Shown here: positions 30,059 through 39,135 of the stretch, piece by piece
How the letters are laid out: each line of letters starts with the position of its first letter
How positions within the stretch are numbered: the first letter of the stretch is position 1
From: Rhizobium sp. BK196
GTDB taxonomy: Bacteria > Pseudomonadota > Alphaproteobacteria > Rhizobiales > Rhizobiaceae
Assembly: GCF_014193255.1 (NCBI RefSeq)
Contig: NZ_JACHZB010000002.1
Span: forward strand, 372,001 to 436,000
DNA: 64,000 bases
Direction: 5' to 3'
Translations under genes and position numbers: made by a program
Notes under the pieces: generated by a model
What the model saw: only the letters and a program-made list of their open reading frames with translations
Told to the model about the DNA's origin: nothing
The model's database searches: none

Positions 30059-30940
30059 ATGTCGCATTCCGGAATTGGTCTGGCAGGCATTCGACCCCAA
30101 TGGGGGCGGATCGCGCCGGCCCTGTTTGCCTGCCTGTTGTCAGCGGCTGTCACGGGTTGCGCCGCGGTGCCGCTCGAACAGGCGAACACGCTGACATCCT
30201 ATGATGGCCTTACATCGAACAACGGTAAATTCACAAAGGCGAAATTCAAAGTCGATCCAGGCGATCTCGTGGCGAACAAGACGATATATATCGAACCAAC
30301 CACGGTTTCGCCGACCGCTGCGCTTTCGATCAAGAAGCCTTCCGACCAGGCCCTTGTCGCCAATGTGATCAGCCGCGCCCTCTGCGTTGGCGTCAGCGAT
30401 CGTTTCCAGGTTGTCGACCGGAGGGAGAACGCCGATCTCGTCGTTCACGCCACCGTCACCCGTATCGTGGCGACCAGCGCCACGGCTGCCGGCCTGTCGA
30501 CCGCGACGTCGCTCGGTGCATCGTTCGTCGTTCCTGTTCCGGTCCCGCGACTGCCAATAGGCCTCGGAGGCCTTGCGGTCGAAGCTGAAGCGACGACAAG
30601 GGGCGGCAGGCAGGTGGGCGCCATGGTTTGGGCGAAGGGTGCCAACGCTATCACCACAAGTGCACGTGTTTCCCAGATCGGCGACGCCTACTCACTCGCG
30701 TCGAGTTTCGGAAGCGACTTCTCAAAAATGCTCGTCACTGGGAAGACACCTTATAAGGGGCTGCCGAAAATCCCTTCTGCCCAGAAAATCAAGTCGGGCC
30801 TCGGCGGAAGACCAAAATATCCGGCTTGCGAGCGGTTCGGTCGTTCGCCCGGCCTGAAGGACTTCGCGGGCTCGCAAATTGGCCTACCTCCGTCCTGGAC
30901 GGACAAACGACCGACGGTCGTCGGCCAATGGTCGCCGTAA
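30059..30940 (+). CDS. DUF3313-like lipoprotein
   Basis: A 293-residue protein starting MSHSGIGLAGIRPQWGRIAP with a lipobox AAVTGC (C34). The first mature part, PLEQANTLTSYDGLTSNNGKF, resembles the start of the DUF3313 family, and a later VVHATVTRIVATS suggests a conserved strand. A Gly/Pro-rich segment (VPVPVPRLPIGLGGLAVEAEA) could touch a membrane. The function is unknown. CAGGAG lies about 8 bases before the start. It follows the patatin-like gene on the same strand and may be cotranscribed. Confidence 0.75.
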   Translation: MSHSGIGLAGIRPQWGRIAPALFACLLSAAVTGCAAVPLEQANTLTSYDGLTSNNGKFTKAKFKVDPGDLVANKTIYIEPTTVSPTAALSIKKPSDQALVANVISRALCVGVSDRFQVVDRRENADLVVHATVTRIVATSATAAGLSTATSLGASFVVPVPVPRLPIGLGGLAVEAEATTRGGRQVGAMVWAKGANAITTSARVSQIGDAYSLASSFGSDFSKMLVTGKTPYKGLPKIPSAQKIKSGLGGRPKYPACERFGRSPGLKDFAGSQIGLPPSWTDKRPTVVGQWSP

Positions 30941-31089
30941 CAAAGATGGCCGGCTACTGATGCATCGGCCGCTTAATGAGCGACGCGCCGTGGTTTGACC
31001 GGTGACTAGATTTGTGTCGCATAAGCCAAGAGTTCGTTAACCATCGTTGCCAGAAATGCCACCGTGCACCACAGCGTTCGACGGTCTCG

Positions 31090-32049
31090 TCAAGCCGTCG
31101 CCTCGATCAATCGCTGGGCGGTAAACTTGTCGGTTACCAGCATGTCGATGACGCCAACGCGGAGGGCACCTGAGATCGCTGCCGTCTTCTTCGCGCCGCC
31201 AGCCAGCGCGATGACCCGATCCACTCGCGCAAGGTCCTCGAGCGGAAGCCCGATGACCCGGTCATCCAGCGGCGTCTTCACCGGTTTGCCGTCCTTGTCG
31301 AAGAAGCGCAGTGAAATGTCGCCGACGGCGCCGGCTTCGGCGAGATCGGCGAGTTCCCGCGACGAGAAGATGTTGCCCGAGCGTGCAAGCAATTCGGACG
31401 GCTCCACCGCGCCGATGCCGACAATGGCGAGGGTGATGCTGCCGAACAGATCCATGGTCTCACGGACGAAGGGATCTGACTGCATCAGGAGCCTGGCTTC
31501 CCTCGATGTCGTCACGCCCTGGACGGGAAGCAGTTTGGGTTCAGCGCCGGTGAGGCGGGCAAGGCGGGTGGTGAGCTGGGTGGCATGCGTCTGCACCGAA
31601 GGGTCACCCATGCCCCCGAGGGTCTGGACGACGTATTTTACCTGGGCGCTTTTCTGCGGATGGATGTTTTCGACCATCTTGAAGATGGTCTGGCTCCAGC
31701 TCGACACTCCGACGATTTCGCCGGGTGCGAGTGTGATCTCCAGAAGATGGGCTGCGGCCTCACCGATTCTAGCCATGATGGCGCCGTCCCGGTCCTCGCT
31801 GCACTCGACGACGATTGCTTCGGGAAGGTCGAACTTTTGCCGCAGCGCTCCCTCGAGGTCACTGTAAGTGCCGACCGGCGGGATGACGCTGGTGCGAACG
31901 ATGTCCTCGGCTTCGGCCCTCTTCAGCATCCGCGAGACCGTCGCCTGGGAAAGCCGCAGATGCTGCGCGATCTCCGCCTGCCGTCGCCCTTCGATGTGGT
32001 ACATCTGGGCGACCCTGGAGATCAGGCGGAGTTCGTTGAGGCGGGACAT
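31090..32049 (-). CDS. SorC-family sugar-binding transcriptional regulator
   Basis: A 319-residue regulator. The N-terminal helix-turn-helix reads LISRVAQMYHIEGRRQAEIA then LSQATVSRMLKRAEA. The rest is a sugar-phosphate-binding domain with VVQTLGGMGDP and the late LAGGAKKTAAISGALR. SorC regulators bind sugar phosphates and control adjacent catabolic operons, as EryD does for erythritol. ATG at 32049 was chosen over a TTG two codons earlier. It is the last gene of the minus-strand transketolase-kinase operon, 21 bases after the kinase stop. Candidate operators are at 32065, 35383 and 35521. Confidence 0.9.
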   Translation of the reverse strand: MSRLNELRLISRVAQMYHIEGRRQAEIAQHLRLSQATVSRMLKRAEAEDIVRTSVIPPVGTYSDLEGALRQKFDLPEAIVVECSEDRDGAIMARIGEAAAHLLEITLAPGEIVGVSSWSQTIFKMVENIHPQKSAQVKYVVQTLGGMGDPSVQTHATQLTTRLARLTGAEPKLLPVQGVTTSREARLLMQSDPFVRETMDLFGSITLAIVGIGAVEPSELLARSGNIFSSRELADLAEAGAVGDISLRFFDKDGKPVKTPLDDRVIGLPLEDLARVDRVIALAGGAKKTAAISGALRVGVIDMLVTDKFTAQRLIEATA

Positions 32050-32064
32050 GGGCAATACCGGCTT

Positions 32065-32076
32065 GAATTTTTATTC
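32065..32076 (-). promoter_or_regulatory. Candidate SorC operator before the regulator gene
   Basis: Read on the minus strand, GAATAAAAATTC. It differs at one base from the copy at 35521-35532. It overlaps the last codons of the kinase gene and lies about 16 bases before the regulator start, so the regulator may limit its own expression. Inference from the repeat only. Confidence 0.4.
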
Positions 32077-33540
32077 ACATTTAACCGGTGTGGGTCGCGA
32101 CGTCGAGCGGGCCAGCGCATCATTCCATGTATTGAGAAGGCTAGTGCGATCGATCTCTTCGGGGCGGATCACTTCGGTGCTTCTCGGGAGCGCCTCGATC
32201 GCATCGAGGTCCTTCCACAGGCCGAGCGAAAGCCCGGCGAGATAGGCGGCACCGAGAGCGGAAGCCTCAGGCGCCTCGCACTGGATGACGTCATGCTCGA
32301 TCAGGTTCGACACGCATTGCATCAGGAAGCGGTTCTGGCTCGGGCCGCCGTCGACATAGAGAGCGCCGAGTTTGCCGCCGCTCTGAGCGCGCATGGCGGC
32401 GATCACGTCATGCACCTGGCAGGCGATCGAATCTGTCACCGACCGGGCCATCTGGGCGCGGGTCGTGGAAAAGTTGATCTGGGCGAAGAGCGCGCGGGCG
32501 TCGGAGTTCCAGTAGGGGGCGCCGAGGCCGACGAAGGCCGGCACGAATCCCGGTCCGCCCGGCTCAGCCGTCGCCGCAAGGTCAACGAGGGCGGCCACAT
32601 CGGGAAGGCCCAGAATGCCGGCCATCCAGGGGAGGCTCGCGGCCGAAACGAGGATATTGCCTTCGAAGGCGAAGGTCGGCACGCCGGCGATCCGCCAGGC
32701 GACCGTCGTGGTGATGCCGTTTTGCGGCGCGATGAAGCGCGGCAATGTCGTCATGACCGACGAACCGGTTCCGAACGTCACCTTGCCGTCGCCGGGTTTG
32801 AAGGCGCCATGGCCGAAGAGCGCAGCATGGCTGTCGCCGATGGCGGATCGGATCGGCGTGCCATCGGGGATGCCGGGAAGCCCCCGTGTCGTGCCGAAAT
32901 CGGCGGAGCTGTCGAGCACTTCAGGGAGAAGGCCGATATTGACGCCGAAGATTTCGCCGAGTTCCGCGCTCCAGGCCTGGCCATTCAGGTCGAACAACTG
33001 GCTGCGGGCGGCATTGGAGGCATCGCAGACGTGGCGGCTGCCGCCCGTCAGACAATGGATAAGCCAGCTATCGATCGTGCCGAGGCGCACCCGGCGCCCG
33101 GCTGGTACGCGATCGAGCAGCCAGCGGAATTTCGATCCGGGAAACATCGGGTCGAGGGGAAGGCCCGTCAGCGCCTCTACGCGGCCGAAATGACCTTCGG
33201 CGATCAGGCGCTCGCAGTCCGGCGCGGTACGGCGGCACTGCCAGCTCAGCACCGGACCCAGCGCTTCGCCGGTCTCTGCGTCCCAGACAGAGACGGATTC
33301 GCGCTGGTTGGACACCGCCACCGCCTCGACGGTGACGCCGGAAATTTTCTTCAGGCAAGCCTCGATCGCTTCGCAGACAGAGGCAAAGATTCGGCGGGGA
33401 TCCTGCTCGACCCAGCCCGGTTGCGGATAGGAGATGCCGACGGCGGCCGAGCCTCTGGCAAGCACCTCTCCGGTTTCGGAAACCAGCACTGCCTTCGAAT
33501 TGGTGGTGCCCTGGTCGATCGCCAGAATAGCCCGCATCAT
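32071..33540 (-). CDS. FGGY-family carbohydrate kinase
   Basis: A 489-residue kinase starting MMRAILAIDQGTTNSKAVLV, the FGGY phosphate-binding start. The second nucleotide motif is GDGKVTFGTGSSVM, and the C-terminal ALYVDGGPSQNRFLMQ and EASALGAAYLAG complete the ATPase fold. The overall look is nearest to glycerol kinases, but the context argues for a ketose or polyol. It sits between a two-subunit transketolase and a SorC regulator. GAGGAGAAG precedes the ATG pair. Its substrate cannot be read from the sequence; an apulose-, erythrulose-, xylulose- or erythritol-type substrate would each fit. Confidence 0.9.
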   Translation of the reverse strand: MMRAILAIDQGTTNSKAVLVSETGEVLARGSAAVGISYPQPGWVEQDPRRIFASVCEAIEACLKKISGVTVEAVAVSNQRESVSVWDAETGEALGPVLSWQCRRTAPDCERLIAEGHFGRVEALTGLPLDPMFPGSKFRWLLDRVPAGRRVRLGTIDSWLIHCLTGGSRHVCDASNAARSQLFDLNGQAWSAELGEIFGVNIGLLPEVLDSSADFGTTRGLPGIPDGTPIRSAIGDSHAALFGHGAFKPGDGKVTFGTGSSVMTTLPRFIAPQNGITTTVAWRIAGVPTFAFEGNILVSAASLPWMAGILGLPDVAALVDLAATAEPGGPGFVPAFVGLGAPYWNSDARALFAQINFSTTRAQMARSVTDSIACQVHDVIAAMRAQSGGKLGALYVDGGPSQNRFLMQCVSNLIEHDVIQCEAPEASALGAAYLAGLSLGLWKDLDAIEALPRSTEVIRPEEIDRTSLLNTWNDALARSTSRPTPVKCE

Positions 33541-33601
33541 CTTCTCCTCAAACCAACGGCCGGAGCGGATGCGCGCTCCGGCTTTAAGGACTGCTATCAG
33601 A

Positions 33602-34558
33602 TTATTTGCGCTTTATCAGGGCCTGGGCCGCATCCGCGATCGCTGTTGGCGCCATGCCGAATTCGTCGAGGAGGAATTCGGCCGAACCGGTCGGCGCGTA
33701 GATGCCGGGAACGCCAAGGCGCTTCATCGGCACGGGCGCGTTGTCGACGACCACTTCGGCGACGGCGGAACCGAGGCCGCCGAAGATCGAATGCTCTTCC
33801 GCCGTCACGATCGCGCCAGTCTCTTTGGCCGCCGCGATGATGGCGGCCTCGTCGATCGGGCGAACGGTCGCCATGTTGAGCACGCGCGCCTTGATGCCGC
33901 GCCCGGCGAGGATCTCAGCGGCCTTCATCATGCGGTGGGTCAGCGTGCCGTTGGCAATCAGCGTGACATCGGAGCCTTCACGCAGCAGGTTCGCCTTGCC
34001 GACTTCGAATTTGTGATCTTCGGGCAGGAGATCCGGAACGCCGACGCGCGACAGGCGCAGGAAGCAGGGGCCATTATAGCTTGCGGCCCATTCGACGGCG
34101 GCGGCGGTCTCGATCCGGTCGCAGGGGGCGATGACGGGCAGATTCGGCAGCACGCGCGTCCAAGCGAAGTCTTCGATCGAATGATGGGTCGGGCCGAGTT
34201 CGCCGTAAGCCATCCCTGAGGAAATGCCGACGAGCTTGACGTTGGCATTAGAGTAGGAAATGTCGGCCTTGATTTGCTCAAGCGATCGGCCGGTCAGGAA
34301 CGGCGAGGCGCCGCAGACATAGGGCAGGCGTCCGCCATTGGCGAGACCGGCGCCGACGCCGACCATGTTCTGCTCGGCGATGCCGACATTGACGAGGCGA
34401 TCAGGAAATTTCGACTTGAAGCCGCCGAGCTTGGAGGAGCCGACCGAGTCGTTGCAGACGGCGACGATGGTTTCATTCTCGCCGGCCAGACGCTCAAGCG
34501 TCGCTGCAAAGGCATCGCGGCAGTCATAGAGCTTCGGTGGGTTTACGGGCGCGTTCAT
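33602..34558 (-). CDS. Transketolase, C-terminal subunit
   Basis: A 318-residue protein covering the pyrimidine-binding and C-terminal domains of transketolase. It has ETIVAVCNDSVGSSKLGGFK, NVGIAEQNMVGVGAGLA with the catalytic Glu, and the C-terminal fold with ARVLNMATVRPID and TAEEHSIFGGLGSAVAEVV. It must pair with the N-terminal subunit, whose stop it overlaps by one base. Split transketolases of this kind act in several pentose routes, including apulose-4-phosphate cleavage. It is shorter and simpler than housekeeping Tkt. Confidence 0.9.
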   Translation of the reverse strand: MNAPVNPPKLYDCRDAFAATLERLAGENETIVAVCNDSVGSSKLGGFKSKFPDRLVNVGIAEQNMVGVGAGLANGGRLPYVCGASPFLTGRSLEQIKADISYSNANVKLVGISSGMAYGELGPTHHSIEDFAWTRVLPNLPVIAPCDRIETAAAVEWAASYNGPCFLRLSRVGVPDLLPEDHKFEVGKANLLREGSDVTLIANGTLTHRMMKAAEILAGRGIKARVLNMATVRPIDEAAIIAAAKETGAIVTAEEHSIFGGLGSAVAEVVVDNAPVPMKRLGVPGIYAPTGSAEFLLDEFGMAPTAIADAAQALIKRK

Positions 34559-35367
34559 TAGAGTGCCTCCGACAGTTCTGCCAATGCGGTTTCATACTGT
34601 TCCTTGCTCGGAACCTTGTGGTGCCAGTCGACGCGATCCTGCATGAAAGAGATGCCATGGCCCTTGTTGGTGTGAGCCACGATGCAATGGGGGCGGTCGG
34701 AGCGATGCTCGAGAGCGGGCACGATCGCGTGCATGTCATTGCCGTTAATTTCGCTGACTTCCCAGCCGAAGGCCTCGAGCTTGGGGCGAAGCGGCGCGAG
34801 ATCGTTGGTGTCCGAGAGCGAAGCGCCCTGCTGGAACCTGTTGTGGTCGATGATCAAGGTCAGGTTGTCCAGGCGGAACTGGTATGCCGCCATGATCGCC
34901 TCCCAGTTGGAGCCTTCCTGCATCTCGCCGTCGCCGGTGATGACATAGGTGTGGTATTTCGCGCCCGAGAGTTTCGCCGCCTTCGCCATCCCGACAGCGA
35001 CCGGCAGCCCGTGTCCCAGAGGCCCAGTGTTGGTTTCGACACCCGGCACCTTGTTGCAATTCGGGTGGCCGTTTAGCCGGGAATGCGGCTTCAGGAAGGT
35101 CGAGATTTCTTCCTCCGGAATAAACCCTCGCCTGGCGAGCGCGACATAGAGCGCGCAGGCCGTATGGCCCTTCGACAGCACGAACCTGTCTCGATCGGGG
35201 TGTTTGGGCTGGTCGGGCCAGATACGCAGCACACGAAAGTAAAGTGCGGTGAGGAGATCAATCACCGACATCTCGCCACCAATATGGCCGGCGCCTGCCT
35301 CGTATACGGCCTGGAGGTCGCGCAGACGTATCTGGCGAGCAACACGTTCAAGTTCGGAAGGCTCCAT
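34558..35367 (-). CDS. Transketolase, N-terminal thiamine-diphosphate-binding subunit
   Basis: A 269-residue protein covering the thiamine-diphosphate-binding domain. It has [52 protein letters not shown], and GDGEMQEGSNWEAI leading to NLTLIIDHNRFQ, the GDG-to-N cofactor motif. ATG at 35367 was chosen because AAGAGGAAACG precedes it; the open frame extends 21 codons further but over AT-rich promoter sequence. It is the first gene of the minus-strand operon, divergent from the ABC importer genes. Confidence 0.9.
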   Translation of the reverse strand: MEPSELERVARQIRLRDLQAVYEAGAGHIGGEMSVIDLLTALYFRVLRIWPDQPKHPDRDRFVLSKGHTACALYVALARRGFIPEEEISTFLKPHSRLNGHPNCNKVPGVETNTGPLGHGLPVAVGMAKAAKLSGAKYHTYVITGDGEMQEGSNWEAIMAAYQFRLDNLTLIIDHNRFQQGASLSDTNDLAPLRPKLEAFGWEVSEINGNDMHAIVPALEHRSDRPHCIVAHTNKGHGISFMQDRVDWHHKVPSKEQYETALAELSEAL

Positions 35368-35382
35368 CGTTTCCTCTTGTGC

Positions 35383-35395
35383 ATAAATATTCATG
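35383..35395. promoter_or_regulatory. Candidate SorC operator near the transketolase start
   Basis: ATAAATATTCATG, a copy of the sequence found again at 35523-35535 (ATAAATATTCTTG). It lies 15 bases upstream of the transketolase start, where binding would block the minus-strand operon. Inferred from the repeat and its location. Confidence 0.45.
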
Positions 35396-35520
35396 TAGTT
35401 ATATTTTTGCACACAGGCAGCCTTAGTCAAGCCCTTTATTGGGTATCACGCTTAGCTCATCACCCAAAAAGCTGATTGACAGCATCTAGGCAAGTTGTTA
35501 ATGAATTTTCCAGCAGGCAT

Positions 35521-35532
35521 GAATAAATATTC
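35521..35532. promoter_or_regulatory. Candidate SorC operator in the importer promoter region
   Basis: GAATAAATATTC, an inverted repeat GAATA/TATTC with a 2-base centre. It lies 48 bases upstream of the permease start, in the 212-base region between the divergent operons, 140 bases from the related copy at 35383. Two sites at that distance would allow looping. Inference. Confidence 0.45.
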
Positions 35533-35579
35533 TTGCTTGAAGAAATATTGGCCGCCGGCCTTAATCCCAGGGAGGAACG

Positions 35580-36563
35580 ATGGTGGCGATCGACGTGAAT
35601 GAACAGAGCCGTCCGTCCGGGACGTGGGTGAGCAAGCTCACGGGAGCAACCGGACCGCTCATTGGACTGCTTTTGCTCTGCCTGTTCCTGACCTTCAGCA
35701 CTGATGCATTTCTCTCCGTCCGCAATGGTCTGAATATTCTCGACCAGATCACCGTGCTCGGCATCATGGCAGTCGGTATGACCTTCGTGATCCTGATCGG
35801 CGGCATCGACCTTTCGGTAGGTTCGGTCCTCGCTCTCGCGATGATGGTGATGGGCTGGACGGCGAACGTCGCCGGCCTGCCGCTAGGCCTCGGCATCGTG
35901 GCAGCGCTCGTTGCCTCTATGATCAGCGGCCTGATCGTCGGTATCATGGTGACCTGGTTCAGGGTGCCCGCGTTTATCGCGACGCTCGCGATGATGTCGG
36001 CCGCGCGCGGCGTGGCGAACATGATCACCGACGGCCAGCAGATCGTCGGCTTCCCCGACTGGTTCATGATGCTGGCCATTGACCGCCACTTCGGCATCCT
36101 GACCGCAACCGTCTTCCTGATGCTGGCAGTCGTCGCCGCTGCCTGGGTTTTTCTGCACTTCCGCGCAGAAGGCCGCATGCTCTACGCGGTTGGCGGCAAT
36201 CCCGAAGTTGCCCGTCTTGCCGGCATCAACGTCCAGCTTGTGACTATTCTTGTGTACGTGGCGAGTGCCGCGCTCGCAGGTCTTGCCGGTATCGTTCTTG
36301 CCGCCCGTCTGGACTCGGTTCAGCCGTCCAGCGGTTTTGGCTACGAGCTGGACACGATCGCGGCCGTCGTCATCGGCGGAACGTCTCTGTCGGGCGGCGC
36401 AGGCGGCATTGGCGGGACGCTCATCGGGGTGCTGATCATCGGCGTTCTGCGTAACGGCCTCAATCTGCTCAACGTCTCGCCCTTCCTGCAGCAGGTCATC
36501 ATCGGTGTCGTCATCGTTCTCGCTGTCGGTGCTGAAACGATCCGCAAGCGGCGGGCTGCCTGA
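35580..36563 (+). CDS. RbsC-like sugar ABC transporter permease
   Basis: A 327-residue inner-membrane permease of the CUT2 family, with about eight to ten hydrophobic segments. It shows FVILIGGIDLSVGSVLALAMM and, near the end, AAVVIGGTSLSGGAGGIGGTLIG, the RbsC-type signature facing the ATPase. GGGAGG lies 5 bases before the ATG. It is the first gene of the importer operon; binding protein and ATPase follow. The cargo is presumed to be the sugar or polyol handled by the neighbouring enzymes. Confidence 0.92.
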   Translation: MVAIDVNEQSRPSGTWVSKLTGATGPLIGLLLLCLFLTFSTDAFLSVRNGLNILDQITVLGIMAVGMTFVILIGGIDLSVGSVLALAMMVMGWTANVAGLPLGLGIVAALVASMISGLIVGIMVTWFRVPAFIATLAMMSAARGVANMITDGQQIVGFPDWFMMLAIDRHFGILTATVFLMLAVVAAAWVFLHFRAEGRMLYAVGGNPEVARLAGINVQLVTILVYVASAALAGLAGIVLAARLDSVQPSSGFGYELDTIAAVVIGGTSLSGGAGGIGGTLIGVLIIGVLRNGLNLLNVSPFLQQVIIGVVIVLAVGAETIRKRRAA

Positions 36564-36677
36564 TCATTCGGCCCGCGGACGATGCGGGTCCAGAAATTCC
36601 TCTCCGAAAGGTTTGGAGCGGAGCTATTGCCCGAGGGGGAGGATACCCGAGGGTTCATTAACAACGGAGGAACTGAC

Positions 36678-37607
36678 ATGAAATTTTCGCGCACTCTGCT
36701 CGCGTCTGCCGCCCTGCTTGGCCTTAGCCTCGGATCCGTCCAGGCGGCCGAAGTCAAGAAGCTCGGCCTTGCGGTCGCCAATTTGCAGGCAAACTTCTTC
36801 AACCAGATCAAGCAGTCTGTCGAAGCTGAAGCCAAGAAGCGTGGCATCGAGGTCGTCACCGTAGACGCCAAGGGCGATGGCCCGACCCAGGTCAACCAGA
36901 TCCAGGACCTGCTGACCCAGAATATCGACGCACTGATCTACATCCCGGCAGGCGCTGCTGCAGCCAGTGTGCCGGTCAAGCTCGCAAAGCAGGCCGGCAT
37001 TCCGGTCGTCAACGTCGACCGGAATGCCGAAGGCGCTCCGGGCGATACCTTCCTGGCGACCGATTCCGTTGCCTCCGCCAAGGCGGTTTGCGACTACATC
37101 CTCAAGGAAGCCGGTGGCAAGGGCAAGATGGTCATCATCCATGGCCAGAAGGGCACCACGCCGGAACTCGACCGCACCAAGGGATGCCTGGAATCCCTGA
37201 AGGCCTATCCGGACGTGGGCGTCGTCGCCGAGCAATATTCCAACATGTGGAGCCAGGACGAAGGCTTCCAGATCATGCAGAACATGCTTCAGTCGAATTC
37301 GGATGTCTCGATCGTCTTTGCCCAGGCAGATGGACTGGCGCTCGGTGCGGCTCAGGCGATCAAGGTCGCCAATCCATCCCAAAAGATCGTGGTCGGTGGT
37401 TTTGATGGCGACACCGCCGCACTCGAGGCCCTCAGCAAGGGTGTGTTCGACGTGACCGCGACGCAGCAGACGCAGAAGATGGGCCGCGATGCGGTGGAGA
37501 ATGCGGTCAAGCTCGCTGCCAAGGAAAAGGTGCCGCCGGTCCAGCTGATGGACGCCACGCTGACGACCAAGGAAAACGTGGCAGGCTTCATCGCCAACCA
37601 TCCGTAA
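36678..37607 (+). CDS. RbsB-like sugar ABC transporter periplasmic binding protein
   Basis: A 309-residue periplasmic binding protein of the ribose-binding type. The signal peptide MKFSRTLLASAALLGLSLG ends near VQAAE. Then come LGLAVANLQANFFNQIK, NIDALIYIPAGAAA, IPVVNVDRNAEG and VVGGFDGDTAALEAL, typical of CUT2 binding proteins for pentoses and polyols. The ATG at 36678 follows GGAGGAACTGAC; the frame is open upstream but only non-coding sequence is added. It would deliver substrate to the permease encoded upstream. Confidence 0.92.
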   Translation: MKFSRTLLASAALLGLSLGSVQAAEVKKLGLAVANLQANFFNQIKQSVEAEAKKRGIEVVTVDAKGDGPTQVNQIQDLLTQNIDALIYIPAGAAAASVPVKLAKQAGIPVVNVDRNAEGAPGDTFLATDSVASAKAVCDYILKEAGGKGKMVIIHGQKGTTPELDRTKGCLESLKAYPDVGVVAEQYSNMWSQDEGFQIMQNMLQSNSDVSIVFAQADGLALGAAQAIKVANPSQKIVVGGFDGDTAALEALSKGVFDVTATQQTQKMGRDAVENAVKLAAKEKVPPVQLMDATLTTKENVAGFIANHP

Positions 37608-37634
37608 TCAGTCGAAATCTCGAGGAGGTGTGCT

Positions 37635-39113
37635 GTGACCGAGCCGGTTCTTTCCCTGAGGGGCATATCCAAGCGCTACGGACCGCTCCAGGTTCTGAAA
37701 AACGTGGACCTGGACGTCTATCCCGGCGAGGTGGTGGCGCTGCTCGGTGAAAACGGCGCCGGCAAGTCGACGCTGTCAGGCATCATTGCCGGATCGCGCA
37801 CACCGTCCGAGGGCTCGATGACATGGCTGGGGCAGCCTTATGCCCCGGCCGCTCCGCGCGAGGCGATCGACAACGGCGTCGTGCTGATTCACCAGGAACT
37901 GCAGCTTCTGCCGCATCTTTCCATCGCCGAAAATGTCTTTATCGGCCGATGGCCGATGAAGAATGGCGTAGTCGACCGCACGCAAATGGTCCGCCGTGCC
38001 CAGGAGCAGCTCGCACGGCTGAACCTGCACATTCCCGCGACTCGAAAGGTTGCCGGTCTCTCGACCGCCAACCAGCAGCTCATCGAAATCGCCAAGGCGC
38101 TGGCGCTCAATGCAAAACTCCTGATCCTCGATGAGCCGACGGCAGCCCTTGGCGGGGCGGAGACGGAAGCCCTGTTCGAGCAGGTGCGCAAGCTCCGCTC
38201 CGAGGGCGTGGGCATCATCTACATCTCCCACCGCATGGAAGAGATCAAAAAGATCACCGATCGTATCGTCGTACTGCGCGATGGAGAGCGCGTTCATGAA
38301 TTTGCCGACAGCGCGACGCCGGTGCGCACGATCGTCGAAAGCATGGTTGGTCGCTCGCTCGATCGCATGTTTCCGACCCTTCCCGAGCCCACAAGCAGAC
38401 CCGTGCTTGAGGTGTCCGGCCTGACGTCGCCGGACGATTCCTTCCGCGATGTGAGTTTCGACGTTCATGCCGGCGAGATCCTCGGCATCGCCGGCCTCGT
38501 CGGCGCCGGTCGCACCGAGCTCGTGCGGGCGATTTCCGGTGCCGATCCAATCAGCGCCGGCTCGATCAGGCTGGAAGGCGAAGCGCTGAAGCTGCGCAGC
38601 CCTGCGGATGCGATTGCCAAGGGCATCGTGATGGTGCCCGAGGACCGCAAGGACCAGGGCCTCGTGGTTGCACATAAGATCAGCGAGAACATCATCTACG
38701 CCAATCTCGACAAGCTTGGCGGGCGCTGGCTCACCTCGGGCGTGAAACGCGTTTTCGCCGAAAAGGCGGTGACGAAATTCGGCGTGAAGGGACGCGCGGA
38801 GCAGTTCGCTTCCGATCTCTCGGGCGGCAACCAGCAGAAGGTCGTCATCGCCAAATGGCTGATGCGTGATCCCAAGGTCGTGGTGCTGGACGAGCCGACA
38901 CGGGGCATCGATGTCGGCGCCCGCGCCGGTATCTACGACATCATCGTCAACCTGGCCAAACAGGGTGTTGCGGTGATCGTCGTGAGCTCCGACCTCGAGG
39001 AGGTTCTCGGCGTGTCGAACCGCATTCTCGTGCTGGCGCAGGGCAAACAGGCAGGCATTCTGAAGCGTGACGAGGCAAACGACGTCTCGGTCATGGAACT
39101 GGCGACAATCTAG
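37635..39113 (+). CDS. RbsA-like sugar ABC transporter ATPase, two nucleotide-binding domains
   Basis: A 492-residue tandem ATPase starting with GTG. The N-terminal domain has Walker A GENGAGKSTL, signature GLSTANQQLIEIAKAL, and Walker B LLILDEPTAAL. The C-terminal domain has a degenerate P-loop (IAGLVGAGRTELVRAI), an intact signature DLSGGNQQKVVIAKWL and Walker B VVVLDEPTRGID. One active and one degenerate ATP site is usual for this family. GAGGAGG precedes the start by 7 bases. It powers the permease encoded at 35580. Confidence 0.93.
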   Translation: MTEPVLSLRGISKRYGPLQVLKNVDLDVYPGEVVALLGENGAGKSTLSGIIAGSRTPSEGSMTWLGQPYAPAAPREAIDNGVVLIHQELQLLPHLSIAENVFIGRWPMKNGVVDRTQMVRRAQEQLARLNLHIPATRKVAGLSTANQQLIEIAKALALNAKLLILDEPTAALGGAETEALFEQVRKLRSEGVGIIYISHRMEEIKKITDRIVVLRDGERVHEFADSATPVRTIVESMVGRSLDRMFPTLPEPTSRPVLEVSGLTSPDDSFRDVSFDVHAGEILGIAGLVGAGRTELVRAISGADPISAGSIRLEGEALKLRSPADAIAKGIVMVPEDRKDQGLVVAHKISENIIYANLDKLGGRWLTSGVKRVFAEKAVTKFGVKGRAEQFASDLSGGNQQKVVIAKWLMRDPKVVVLDEPTRGIDVGARAGIYDIIVNLAKQGVAVIVVSSDLEEVLGVSNRILVLAQGKQAGILKRDEANDVSVMELATI

Positions 39114-39135
39114 GCAAAGACAGAAAGGAAGAGCG

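Noticed and set aside
32071-33540. Calling the FGGY kinase a glycerol kinase (glpK)
   Set aside because: The sequence is glycerol-kinase-like, but the transketolase, SDR and RbsABC-type context argues for a different substrate, so no symbol was given.
31585-33840. Plus-strand frame of 751 codons
   Set aside because: It runs opposite the SorC regulator, FGGY kinase and transketolase genes, all of which have intact family motifs; the shadow has none.
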